The position numbers and the translations under genes are program-made. A stretch of DNA of 64,000 nt from Phlyctochytrium arcticum (taxonomy: Eukaryota > Chytridiomycota > Chytridiomycetes > Chytridiales > Chytridiaceae). The notes beneath the pieces were generated by a model. The model was given only the letters and a program-made list of their open reading frames with translations, had not been told where the DNA came from and searched no databases. The stretch is from positions 2,604,001-2,668,000 of the forward strand of contig JAHLKI010000001.1 in assembly GCA_025602905.1 (NCBI GenBank), in the 5' to 3' direction. Below are positions 11,401 through 21,661 of the stretch, in pieces. The stretch's first letter is position 1, and every line of letters begins with the position of its first letter.

Positions 11401-13245
11401 GCGGCGCTACGCTCAGGCGCAAGAGCTCCGGCCACCACGCCTGGCCCGGCCAGCGGGGAGTTATCAGTACCAGTTCCCGCACGCGTTGTTGTTGGAGAAT
11501 ACGGGGGACGTCCGGGATGAGGATCCTCGGTGGATTGGCGTACGCTCCCGTAGTTGGCCATTTCTGGGCCAGGGCGTCCGTGCCTTCCGCTTCCGGATCT
11601 GGGCGCCAGCTGAAGAATCGGGGACACTGGCGGTTCAGGCGGTCGGCAAAAAGATCGATCGATCGAGTTCCGTATACTGCTTGAATCGCCTGGAATGCGA
11701 CAGGATGGAGTTGCCATGCGTTCCTGTCCCAAGTTATTCGACTCAAGCAATCCGCGTGAACGTTCTCCTTCCCGGGAATGAACTGAGCTATCAGTCGAAT
11801 GTTCCGTTCCATGCAGATCGTGCCGATCTGTTTCGCAATGTCTAGTAAGAGCGGGGACCGGGTACCCCCTTGGTTGTTGACGTACGCTAGCGCCGTCGTG
11901 TTGTCTGTTCTCAGACGGACTGTTTTTCCGCGCCATTGTTCCCGGCGAATATGTTGCGCGAACAAAATTGTCTTCAGCTCTCGGTAGTTCGAACTCTGTT
12001 GGCGCTCCCATATCGACCAGAATCCGCTGGTCTCCTGGTTCGTGGAATTGGTGAATCCCCATGCGCGACTGGACGCGTCGGTCGTAGTTGTTAGCGTCTC
12101 GTCCGTCGCCTGTGGAACGATGCATTCTCCGTTCCAAGTCCGTAGTGAATCGCGCCACCACGTTAGTTCCGTGAGAGCCTCTTTGCTCAGTAGTATCGAC
12201 GCGTCCCAGCGGCCCTCTTTCCGTAAGCCACGATTCTGCTCCCGTTGCAAGTGACGGAGCTGGAGCAGCGCGGGGCGGACCGCCTGCGCCGTACTGTTGA
12301 GCACCCCAATCAGCGACGCCAGGCGGCGGACAGTCATTTCCTGGCTTAGAATTGCTTGGTCGGTCATTCTCCGGATGGACCGGACCTTGTCTTTGGGCAG
12401 CGTCAACGTCATATTCCTCGAGTTGACCTGGAATCCGAGGAATTGGATGGTCTCGGTTGGTTGTAGAACCGATTTGGCCAGGTTGATGGTGAAACCCAAC
12501 CGCAACAGCTGTGACGTCACCTCCTCGAGTGCCGTCGTTGTTTCCTCCTTGGTCCGTCCGAGTATCAGTATGTCGTCGAGGTAAAACACTAGGCGGATCC
12601 CCTTCTCGCGCAGGGGTGTCAGTGCTGCTCGCATCAGCTTGGAGAATATCCGCGGTGCGTTGCTCAGTCCGAACGGTAAAACGCAGAATTGGTAGATCTT
12701 TCCCCGCCACTCGAACGACACGAACCGACGAGCAGCTGCGTGAAGGGCGAGGGCATTGTAAGCGTCCTTCAAGTCCAATTTGACCATCTTGTCCCCGGGC
12801 GGATCAAACCCCGAAGGGTAGACATTCCTTCCATCTTGAAGTGATTGTATGGGATGTGCGCATTCACGTGTCGGACATCCAAGCACGGACGTGCTTTCCC
12901 GTTCGGCTGGTGCACTACGAACAAGTTTGAGAGAGTGCATTGCGGTCGCTCCTCGGGGTCTTGGATCTCCACTATTGCCTTCGTGTCCAGCCACTCCTTG
13001 ATCTGGTTGTCGAGAATCAGTTGATCGTTCATTGCCAGACGAAACTTTTGTGAGCGTGAGCGAATCTTTGTATGGGGTGGAATTTCGATTGACACTCCCT
13101 CCCGAATCATCCTGCTGGCCCAAGGGGCAACTCCGCTGTCCTGCCATTGCTGCCAGCACCGCTGTGTCCCCCGTGGGGACAGCTCTGGTTTGAGCGGCCA
13201 TCGCTTCGCCCCTTGCGAAGCCGCTCGTTCCAGTGTGGCTATCAA
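11350..13245 (-). pseudogene. DIRS reverse transcriptase-RNase H, one frameshift
   Basis: Copies the element RNA to cDNA. The N-terminal part (about 13245-12780) has LFVVHQPNGKARPCLDVRHVN. After a 1-nt shift the frame continues with VKLDLKDAYNAL, the LPFGLSNAP block and the active site FYLDDILIL. RNase H follows, with TDASSRAWG and LRTDNTTALAYVN, then PGKENVHADCLSR. After RNase H a segment with YANPPRILIPDV and TPRWPGQAWWP matches the C-terminal extension usual in DIRS polyproteins. The shift near 12796 lies in a run of four G and is consistent with loss of one G. The gag stop and this frame overlap (AATTGATAG around 13242), so translation may start by -1 frameshifting or reinitiation. Confidence 0.85.
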
Positions 13246-14242
13246 TTGGCTGTCGGGTTCCCGTTCTGGAATTGGTTGGTATTTTGGTACTGTTGGTTGG
13301 TTTGGCCACGGCCCCGGCCGCGGCCCCTGTCGTTTCCCTGACCTCGATATCCTCCACGGGGTCGGTGTGGTTGCTGCGGGCGTCTAGCATCGGTAGGCGC
13401 ACGGTTTCGATTGACGGCGAGGGAGAGAACCTGTTGTGTGTTCCGTCTCTCGTTTGCTTGGCGCCAGGTTTGGACCAGGTCGTCGCCAAAAAGCCAACGG
13501 TTGTGGAGCGGCTCTTTGTCTCCTGCGTCTTTGATTTCGGCGGGCATCTTAGCTCCGGAGATGAACGCTTTGCGGCGCTTGAAGCGGGTGGTGGCTTTGA
13601 GGTGCGCTGTGTAAGTGACTTGGTGTTCCAACGAACGGGCCAAGTCTTCTGCCCTAGCGAGTAATTGGTCGCCATCGAGAGGTTCTCCGGTCTCTCGACT
13701 GTCTTTGAGGAATTTGACGAGCGTGTTAGCTTTCCAGAGGAGGATTGCTTCGTTACGTGCGGTGACTCCGAAATCTCGTTCTGTATCCGCATACTGCTTG
13801 TCGAGCTCGCCCACTGTATGTTCAACGCGTTTCCCTTTGAGATCTGCAAGGGCTGGATCGAGCTCGGCTGACTTGCAGAAGCCTCCTCGAGGTTCTCGTT
13901 CTTTACGCAAAATACGCCGAGTGTAGTAGCGAGAAAGGCGGGCGTCGCTTTCGTCGTCGGGAGCCAGGATCTTGCGAGTTTCTTCGGGTAGATCCCATTG
14001 TCCAGCTTCAAAGGCTTCGGCGGCGTGGGTAGGTGGTTCTTCGTCTGAGCTAGAACCACCGAAGTCGTCGTCATTCTCCGAGCCCAAGGATTGAGTCTAT
14101 ACTTAGCTTTCTTGGGAGGAGTGTTGGTATTCTGTTGGGGAGCCGTGATCGTACGCAGGGCGTCCACTGAGATCCCGAGGCCTGCCAGCGTATTGTGCAA
14201 GGCCTCGACTTCGTTAGTTTGAGTAGGAGCATTTTCAGCCAT
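13242..14242 (-). pseudogene. DIRS gag-like ORF, one frameshift
   Basis: Starts at ATG 14242 (MAENAPTQTNE). The frame changes by 1 nt near 14090, in a GGG run, and continues as an acidic then mixed helical segment (SENDDDFGGSSSDEEPP, then ARLSRYYTRRILRK). It ends in an Arg/Gly-rich tail (GGYRGQGNDRGRGRG), suited to RNA binding, and stops at 13242. No CCHC zinc knuckle was seen. The position upstream of the reverse transcriptase is that of the DIRS gag, which packages element RNA. Confidence 0.75.
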
Positions 14243-14312
14243 AGGTGAAGGTTGTTTAGTTGATGGGTCGTAGTCAGTTTTGTGTTAGAGCTTGTCGATG
14301 TTGCCAGACTCG

Positions 14313-14459
14313 CTGCTCTGAAAACGGCAAAGGGAAACGGGAGGGTGAACGGGACACTATTATAGTCTTTTCTATAGCATTTATAGTTATATTAGATTAC
14401 ACCAACAGAGACTCGTTGCCGTGGGGTGGCAACGGCATAATCACTGACACCGGGCCTTC
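14313..14459 (-). repeat. DIRS right inverted terminal repeat
   Basis: Reverse complement of 9972-10111, identical over 102 bases. Lies upstream of the gag start and probably carries the element promoter. Confidence 0.92.
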
Positions 14460-14507
14460 TGCAGAGCGAAATCTGTCCAAGGATGGACGAATTTATGAAG
14501 TCTATCC

Positions 14508-14549
14508 ACATCCAGCACACCGAAATAGCCTCCAGCTGCCCCAACTTCC
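14508..14549 (+). repeat. Right copy of 42-bp direct repeat flanking the DIRS element
   Basis: Directly abuts the right end of the element and matches 9909-9950 at 38 of 42 positions. It lies about 150 bp upstream of the chosen start of the next gene, in a frame that stays open into it from 14529. Confidence 0.85.
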
Positions 14550-14699
14550 AATGAATCCGCCACAGATCTCACTTGTAAGGATTTGCACTACAACTTCTGC
14601 GACCCTGGCGAAAGCAGCCATGAGCCCAGCAAAGTATTTTGCGTGCAGTTTCCTTGTTCAGACGGCATATTTAATGCAATTCGTCCACTAGATACTTGG

Positions 14700-16138
14700 A
14701 TGCGTTTGATATCTCGATTACTTACCTTATCTACATCCGTTTGTGCCGATACCTCAACGCACTCATTGGCACGACGACAAAAATGCTGGGTGAACAAGGC
14801 CCAACAAGCCGGGGTGGGAGTCATCACGTCGGCTTTGGAAGTGTACACAAGGAAGACCTGCAGCGAATGTAGGGGCAATCCACGGGAGCTGGGCGGCTCG
14901 AGGTTATTTCGATGTGCAGAATGTGGGATCCCGAATAGTCTAGATAGTTTTAAATCCGATGTAATCCAAAACAACCTGACCGTGAAATTACGTTTCGTGT
15001 GTTCTCAAATGCCAATTTCTACATTCTTCCCCTCCCTCATCTTTCCGCAACCGTACTACGTTCCTCCTTGGCTAGTCTCCTTCCATCTGGTGCGCTTTGC
15101 GTACTTTTTCCTAGCGGCAAACGTCCTGCCTTATGTAGCTTTCAGAATACTGGGTCAGCGATGGAAGTGGGAATGTGATCGTGAGTGATCGCGTCTATCC
15201 AAACCTATACTGCGAGTCTGCGACTGATTTAGTTTGTTTACGTTGAAATAGCCAAATCCCCTGCGGTCCATTATAGAGACCATGTGTTGATGCTCAATTA
15301 TGCATTTGTGCTGTTTGTGTTGGGCAATTATTCAGTTTCGTTTTCGTGGGTATCTTGTGAAATTTTACCAACCACCCGCCTCCTAACCCGATGACATTAT
15401 TGTAGTTGGCCAGTACTGGTTATTCCTTCAATATCCATCTTTGCATTTGCTTGGATAGGCGAACATGATGCCCTCCGACATAGTTTTGCAACATTAGCCA
15501 ACTGGAATTCAATCATGTGGACGGTAGTGACAGCCGCCGTATCTGTCATTCTGGCCTTTGCCGGCTACCACATGTTCCTCGCCGTGACCATGATGGTACC
15601 CGCCAACGCCAAGGAAGCTGAGATGCTGATGACGGGATCGGCCACGAAGGAGCAGATGACTGGGTGTATCTTGGGGTGGTATTTGATTGCACTTGTGGGG
15701 GTCCCACTACTCCTGGTTGTACCTTCGATCTTGACCTTGTGGTATCAGAATGGAGGGTATAAGCAACACCGCAGATTGGTTGGCCGAACGCGGAGTGTCT
15801 GGCGACGATCTTCTAGGCGCTCGCCCCCTTCATCGGCACTCGCATCCGGGGGCAATATGGGGACATCCGGACCAATACCCTCACAGCCTGCTCTCGAAAG
15901 TGATACGAGTACTGGTGAGGTCTCTAACTCAGCAGCTTCCGTATCGGCGGCCTCTTCAAATTCCCCCGGGCCATGGAGGCCTGCCCGTTTTCATCCACAT
16001 CACTGGGCCATCTTCTATTTCTTAGCTTTCTTCACGCGATTCGAGGACGTTGTCTCGCAAATTGCTGCTGGGATACTCATTGGTATTTACATTCACGGCG
16101 TAGCGGCTTATGGATATCATGATATGCTTGATACATAA
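14700..16138 (+). CDS. Unknown multi-pass membrane protein with a four-cysteine zinc-binding-like segment
   Basis: Exons 14700-15180, 15252-15345, 15406-16138 (435 aa, in frame). The two internal introns are clear (GTGAGT..AG and GTGGGT..AG). The 5' end is not: the frame is open back to 14529, and 14700 is simply the first ATG in it. Residues about 75-100 have CSEC, then 13 residues, then CAEC, a C-x2-C pair that could bind zinc, perhaps part of a degenerate RING-CH (MARCH-type) finger. At least five hydrophobic segments follow: HLVRFAYFFL, MLNYAFVLFVL, VLVIPSISIFAF, TAAVSVILAF and LIALVGVPLLLVV, with a last one near the C-terminus. The DIRS element ends 192 bp upstream and may have separated the gene from its promoter or first exon. 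Function not assigned. Confidence 0.6.
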
Positions 16139-16515
16139 CGTAGACTTGTATAATTTGTGTAGCTTATAGGACCGGGACATGAATAAATTATATATGGGCA
16201 CTGCGAGAGACATTAATCCGTAGTCCTACAGCACCGGCCAGAGCATTGTCTAAGTGTCATGGCACCGAGCGTGCCCCAATAGTCAATTTGAGCTCAGGGT
16301 GTAAGGTATCGCTCACAGATAATAGGTGACAATCTCAGGAATACGGTGTCAAATTGCCAATGCAATAATGCAAGTATGCGTGATTATTGGAGGAGGTGAA
16401 TCAAATAAAGCAATCATGTTGCTGCAAGTGCCTGCGATATCTGCATTCATAGGAGTCACCATCATCAAGTTTGAGAAGTGAATGAGCCAATTTACTTCGG
16501 ATGCACTCTTGCGGA
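16139..16515. other. Convergent intergenic region
   Basis: The 3' flanks of the membrane-protein gene (+) and the AIP-like gene (-). Nothing recognised beyond AT-rich terminator-like sequence. Confidence 0.5.
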
Positions 16516-17882
16516 CTATGAGAACATGTTTCCGAATGCGCGCTTTTCCCTTTCTCGGCAATCTTTTAGCTTGGCTTGCAACGTCAGCTGCTCTTTACGC
16601 AGCTCTGTCCATTCCGAAGCTGTCTTTGGCAAGCCGGAGAGGTCCAAAATGGATTGCATCTCGTCAAAGTCCACTTGTGCCAAGTCCAAATCCCGACCTA
16701 ACCGAGAGTACGCTTGGCCCCGCCGGAAAAGAGCTTTCAGATTCTTGGGGTCGCCTTTCAAAACCTCACTACATTGCTGAATGACGGGGGGAAGATTGTT
16801 GAGTTTCAAGTTACAGGCTGCATAATTAAGGCGACAGCTTTTCATGAGCGAGTTCAACGTTTCGAGATCTAGCTCGGTTTCGGTCTTTTCGGACTTTTCT
16901 GCCTTATCTTCACCTTCTGATGCCGGTGCTCGCTGCATGTCGAGTACTATAGCGCTCATCGACACGCTCTCCAACAACGCTAGTGCCCGGGTATACTTTT
17001 CTAGTGCCTCCTTGTACTTTCCTGCCTTGTACAGCTGTCCGCCCTGGTCTTTGGCGAGTGGAGCTTCACGATACTTATCCATTGTTTCCATTTCCCATGG
17101 TTCGCGGACATACGCGTCCGGTTGCAGCACTTCCAAAAGTTCAATCTCAAATTCAAGCACGACCCCATTCAGCTCCGCGAGATCTGATTGATTTTCCATT
17201 TCCTGGTGCATATTATGCGCGCATCCCATTGGCACCCGTTGTGGAGCCAACCCCTTCGTGGCCCGTTCCCGATTCTCCTTCTCTTGCCGGAGGACCTTTG
17301 CCAGTTGGACATAGCCCTGCATATCTCATGTTGGAAATATACCATGGGGCTGATTGTTGTAGATCATGATGGACTTACCTGCGTGTATTCAGGCATACAC
17401 AGGAAACGCGACCGTTCTCCCACGCGCATAGTCTTGACCGCGACTTCCAACGCTTTTACCGAAAAACTATAGCCGATGCGCAATTCAAAGGGCTCAATGC
17501 ATTCCTCCCGAGAATCCGACACCAATTTTCTATTCGGCCGACCCATATCCATGGTGGGTCCTGGGTCTGCTGGGGTTGGCGATGCCACATCATCCTTCGA
17601 TTGTAATAAGGCCTTGACGGCGTTAATGCCCCCATGGCTGCATTTTCCGTGTTTGTGATCGTGTTTATGCGTTGCGCTGCATCCCTTCTCTGATTTTGAA
17701 GCGCTACCTTCAGACCTCCCGGTCCCGTAGGTAAAGACTTTGAAATGGAAACGAGCGTTCGTACCCCGTACCCACGCCGGTTCGGCCCTGCTTTGATCCC
17801 CGTCCTGCAGCAGGATTTTCAAAACCCCGCCGTCGTCCGTAACTCGGGCCATTTGCGTTTTATCCTCTGCGGTTCGTCCCAT
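16516..17882 (-). CDS. AIP-like co-chaperone (FKBP-like plus TPR)
   Basis: Two exons, 17882-17379 and 17316-16516, with a 62-bp intron; 434 aa. The N-terminal half is an FKBP-like fold without the strongly conserved isomerase residues, interrupted by a Lys/His/Ser-rich insertion (HKHDHKHGKCSHGG) at about residues 75-90. The ELRIGYSFSVKALEVAVKTM block is typical of the AIP/XAP2 family. The C-terminal half has TPR repeats (LYKAGKYKEALEKYTRAL and LNYAACNLKLNNLP, then ALFRRGQAYSRLG), ending in an amphipathic helix and FGNMFS. Family members bind the Hsp90/Hsp70 C-terminal EEVD through the TPRs and hold client proteins in the cytosol. The gene is head-to-head with atg13 across 323 bp. Confidence 0.88.
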
Positions 17883-18205
17883 TTTCTTAGCTGTTGATGC
17901 CGATTTCGTTCAATAAATCTCCAACTCGTAAAACGCGCACGGTCATCCAATTATAAAATTCGACGCGGCCGGTTTGTATTCAAAAGACAGACCCCTTCTT
18001 GAGCTTTCCCAATTCTTCGCCAACGGAGATCAGTCCAGCGGCAAGAGAGGCCGATACTTATACTTCTAAAGACTTCATAGTTTGGAACAGACAGGACTCA
18101 ATACAAAGGCTCCCCGCTTGGCTTCCTCGTACTATCGGAAGGCCGCTTGTTTACCAAGTGCCAACCTGGTGAAGGACGCTTTTCCCAACGGAATGTACTG
18201 CAACT
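17883..18205. promoter_or_regulatory. Shared divergent promoter region of AIP-like gene and ATG13
   Basis: 323 bp between the two start codons, so it must contain both 5' UTRs and core promoters. No canonical TATA box stands out. Confidence 0.5.
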
Positions 18206-21200
18206 ATGCAGCAATATTCTCGCTCCCCACCTGTGCGAGGCTCGCTGCCAGCAATGGCAGGCTCCACTGCATCTTTGTCGTCTTCGGTCGGAGCACATAC
18301 CAACTACTCCACCTCTAGTCGTATGGGGGCCGGAAGAGCGGAACAAATCATTCAAAATGTGTATTCCAAAGTAGCTCAAGTGGTCGTCCAAAGCCGGGTG
18401 ACTGAGTATGCCCTTAATCCAAACTCATCAGGAAGGAAGCTGAATAAATGGGTAGGAAATAATCACAAGTGGAAAACTGTATGTTCCACAGGAACTGACA
18501 GAATTGACCTAGTTCAATTTGGAGACACTCGATATTGACAACCTCAAGGAAGAATTGAAGTTTTGGCGTGCGCATTCGGTCTCTTCAGCTCAGCCACCAC
18601 CTTTGATGATTGATGTCTTCTTGGATTTGTCTGGTCTTACTCCTGGCCAAAGCTTGATGCTACGGAATGAAACTACCCAAAGACGCCAGCGAATCGGCCA
18701 TGACCAACTTCAGAGCGTGGATCCAGTAACTGGCAACCCCATCGAGCAAAAGGCCGTTCTATTGGAATCATGGGTACTGACTCTCTCGTACGTGAAACTC
18801 GACATCCTGAAGTCCTCTATGATGGCAAAAGGGCTGAACGTTACTTCTATAGACATCCCATTCCGTCACAACCTCCGGATCTGCCCATTGTGTATAAAAA
18901 GTCCGTTGCCCTATTTCGGTCTCTTTATAGCTATGTGCGTCTCATGCCAACATATCGGCTTCATCGCCGCATTCTGCGCCAGCGCACTGGACCATTGCGT
19001 ATCGGTTATCGACTCTCAACCTCCCGCATGATGCCGATTGACGAAGCTGGACTAGGTATGGTCATTTCCGTTATGGGCTTCGGATACTTTTTCCTCATCT
19101 ACTCTGTTAAGATCAACTTCATTCATCTGGAGACATGCGACGCGGTCTAGCCGAATGTAATTTTGGTTCGATTGATACACCATTTGGGTCAGTTACATCT
19201 CTAAAGCACAAACGTCGTGAACATTGCTGATAAATATGTATTACATTCTTCAGAGTCTTCAACCTGCATGTGAACTATCGACTGGAGTGCAATTTCTCGG
19301 TAGAGGATCCAGATGCCGTACTTGGTGCCAGATCGGCAGATCTGGATGAGAACTTCTTCACCCCACGCTCCCTTGACAGAGCACGCGAATCGATAGGACC
19401 CTCTTTGTTGAATCCTCGTCGAAGTAGTTCATCCCTTAGCCGACGCGGCACTGTATCACATCCGGAGGATATGGTCCGCACGGGATCTGCGGGATCATTA
19501 TCACGACGCGTGTCCCGTTTCGATTTGCAGGCGTCGTTACATAGTCAAGATGGTATGGGAGGGAGATCGGCAGCCCCGCCCGTCAATATACCTCCAGGAT
19601 CGCTTCCTGCTCGTGGGCATCGACACTCCTATTCAACAGCTTCCACATCTTCCTCACCTGGTGTTTTTCAGTTCCAGCGCACGCCATCACCCAGCTCACA
19701 TTACTCATCAAGCCAGCAGCAACCCAATCCCTACGTAGATCGACGGCTGTCTTGGCAAACATCCCCTTCAGCAAATGCCATAGCGGCTTTCACGCCGCCG
19801 TCCGCGGCTTTCTCCATGGGTGGCAGACAAGACTCAGATGTTGCCCGCTTTCATGATCCTCCCCCTTTTTGTGCTAATATCCCCGTGTCTCAAGCCCCCG
19901 ATGTGGCAGCAGGCCACGGGCAATTAGGTGGGGATGCTGTATCTTTTGCTGCCCACAGTCCTCCGTTCGCCATGCAAACGAGTCGGGTATGCCTCATTGA
20001 ATTGACACATTCGTCTTTTTCTTACATCTATGCATCAGAGAAATACCCTGCATCAGCACCGCTCGAGCATCTCTCTCTCTCCTTCCCCCAGCACGGATCT
20101 TGCCAAGCGGCGACCGTCAATTACTTTCCCATCAGCTTCCATGATCCCTTATAATCCTGAACAATCGCATTCTCCCCCCACTTTCTTTACGCCATCTGCT
20201 TCGACCCTCGGAAGGCCGTTGCACGGAGAATATCGACTGTCACCACCACCACTTGCCAATCCGGTAAGTGGCATATATTGCGAATTGTCAATCGCCTTCT
20301 TACGCAAAACCAGAATGCTCGACCAGGGTCAAGTGCGATAGACCTTGGGGAATTCTTTCGGACACTTGAGCTCGGCCGTCGATCTCTCAAGATCTCGGAT
20401 AATCCGAGTCATGACAGCACAAACAATGAAGGGAGCTGTGGGGGCTCGGTCCTTTCGGGCCAAGAAGGAGTTGGATCGACCTCTGAGGCCTCACTTGCCC
20501 GCCTTTCCCGCACTAAGGTCTGTATCGTGTGTCTGTAGTTTGATTTGGTCGCAACTAACTATCTCTTGACTCTTAGCTCGCGCTAGCCCGCTTTCGTCAG
20601 TTGAACGAGCTCAATGCCGCATTTTCTGATTCATTGAGTGAGATGGCCGCATCGCAAGATATACCATTCAGAGAACCAGCGTTATCTGCTTCCGGGGGTG
20701 AAGACACTGGTCCTTTCGAACGCCAAGATGTACCTGAGCAGCATAACACTCACCCGCACATGCTCACCCCTGTAGAGGAGCTGTCCGTGAATCTTGGAGA
20801 ATCCTCACCACGCCCTCGAATGTCTCCTGATTTGAGCTCGGGATCAGAGCTTCTCAACAGTATAGAGGCAAAGTTTGAGATGAATACACATCCACATATT
20901 TACGCCAACTCACTCCCTTCGCATCTGGATCCGGGCACTAGTGCCGCTGATCCGGTTGGGGCATATATGGAACGTAGCTATGGCGAGCGTAATCGTGTTC
21001 TGCATCGCGATCACGATCTTCCAGCGCGTACCCGCCGTCGGTCAGTTGCAACCCTTGTTCCCGATTACAGTTTCGACAAGCTCCCGGGCCGTCCGCCAGA
21101 TCCTCAGGACATGAACTTTCCTGCACCTGGTAGTGCAACGCGTGGGCCCGTCTGGCCCTCATCCCCAGAAGGCACGTCGCACTTTTCGACACCCCCAAAA

Positions 21201-21461
21201 TCGCCAAATGTTTCCAGTGGCGCGGCCCCGCCGCCAACGGAGCCTTCCACTAGTGATTCAAAAAATCCCTACCCTGCGCCGGGCTGGTCGGGCACTGGCA
21301 ACTATCCATCAGCTATGCTACCATTTGCCCGTGCAAAACATGGATTGTTGCAATCTGCGCGATCACATCGTTCGAACGTACATGATTCGAGTGAAGACGA
21401 TGAAGATCTTCTTTTCAGTATGAGTGGCCTGGATATTGTAGATAGCAGAGATGGCATGTAG
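18206..21461 (+). CDS. ATG13: Autophagy protein Atg13
   Basis: Eight exons: 18206-18451, 18513-18787, 18853-19055, 19151-19187, 19254-19986, 20039-20263, 20314-20517, 20577-21461; 935 aa, all in frame. Atg13 is the regulatory subunit that links Atg1 kinase to Atg17 and starts autophagosome formation under TOR control. The N-terminal HORMA domain (about residues 30-270) is well preserved: AEQIIQNVYSKVAQVVVQSR, VLLESWVLTLS, LPIVYKKSVALFRSLYSYVR and FGSIDTPFG. The rest is a long Ser/Pro-rich disordered region holding the phospho-regulated Atg1/Atg17-binding segments, with an acidic tail (SSEDDEDLLFSMSGLD). The 65-bp intron at 18788-18852 (GTACGT..TATAG) lies inside the HORMA domain; without it the frame appears to shift. 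Confidence 0.93.
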
Positions 21462-21661
21462 GAGTGGTTCGACTCATGGAAGCGGGTGTCACTGTCCTGC
21501 TGGTCATCTAACGTGTAGCAGCACTGTTTTTATTTGTAATAATTTGTACATATTTTTAGAGTTAACTTTAAATAGCAGGTTGTATCGGGGAGCTTGTGAA
21601 CCATCGTTTTCTTGAGTAGCCTACCCAATCACATCCGTTTTCACAGCTGCCCGCAACAATC

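Larger units (their letters stand above)
9951..14507 (-). mobile_element. DIRS-type tyrosine-recombinase retrotransposon, full length, transcribed leftwards
   Basis: 4557 bp with the complete DIRS layout. Inverted terminal repeats lie at 9972-10111 and 14313-14459, sharing a block of 102 identical bases. Near the left end is an internal complementary region: 10170-10201 is the exact reverse complement of the left outer end (9951-9982), and 10202-10260 is the exact reverse complement of the right outer end (14449-14507). It thus carries the joined ends of the circular form. Between the ends, on the minus strand, are a gag-like ORF, a reverse transcriptase/RNase H with YLDD, and a tyrosine recombinase with R, HSIR and Y catalytic boxes. 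There is no aspartic protease or DDE integrase. Perfect agreement of ends and internal copy suggests recent insertion, yet the reading frames carry three 1-nt shifts and one stop. End placement is ambiguous by 2 bp because both sides carry CC. Confidence 0.93.

Noticed and set aside
10941..12710. Long 589-codon minus-strand frame as a separate protein
   Set aside because: Only its 3' third encodes the tyrosine recombinase N-terminus; the rest is the alternate frame of the reverse transcriptase.
12042..14087. Several plus-strand ORFs of 60-140 codons inside the DIRS element
   Set aside because: They are antisense shadows of the GC-rich reverse-transcriptase and gag frames with no known motifs.
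18770..18860. Apparent frameshift inside the ATG13 HORMA domain
   Set aside because: A canonical 65-bp intron (18788-18852, GTACGT..TATAG) restores the conserved sequence exactly; no mutation is needed.
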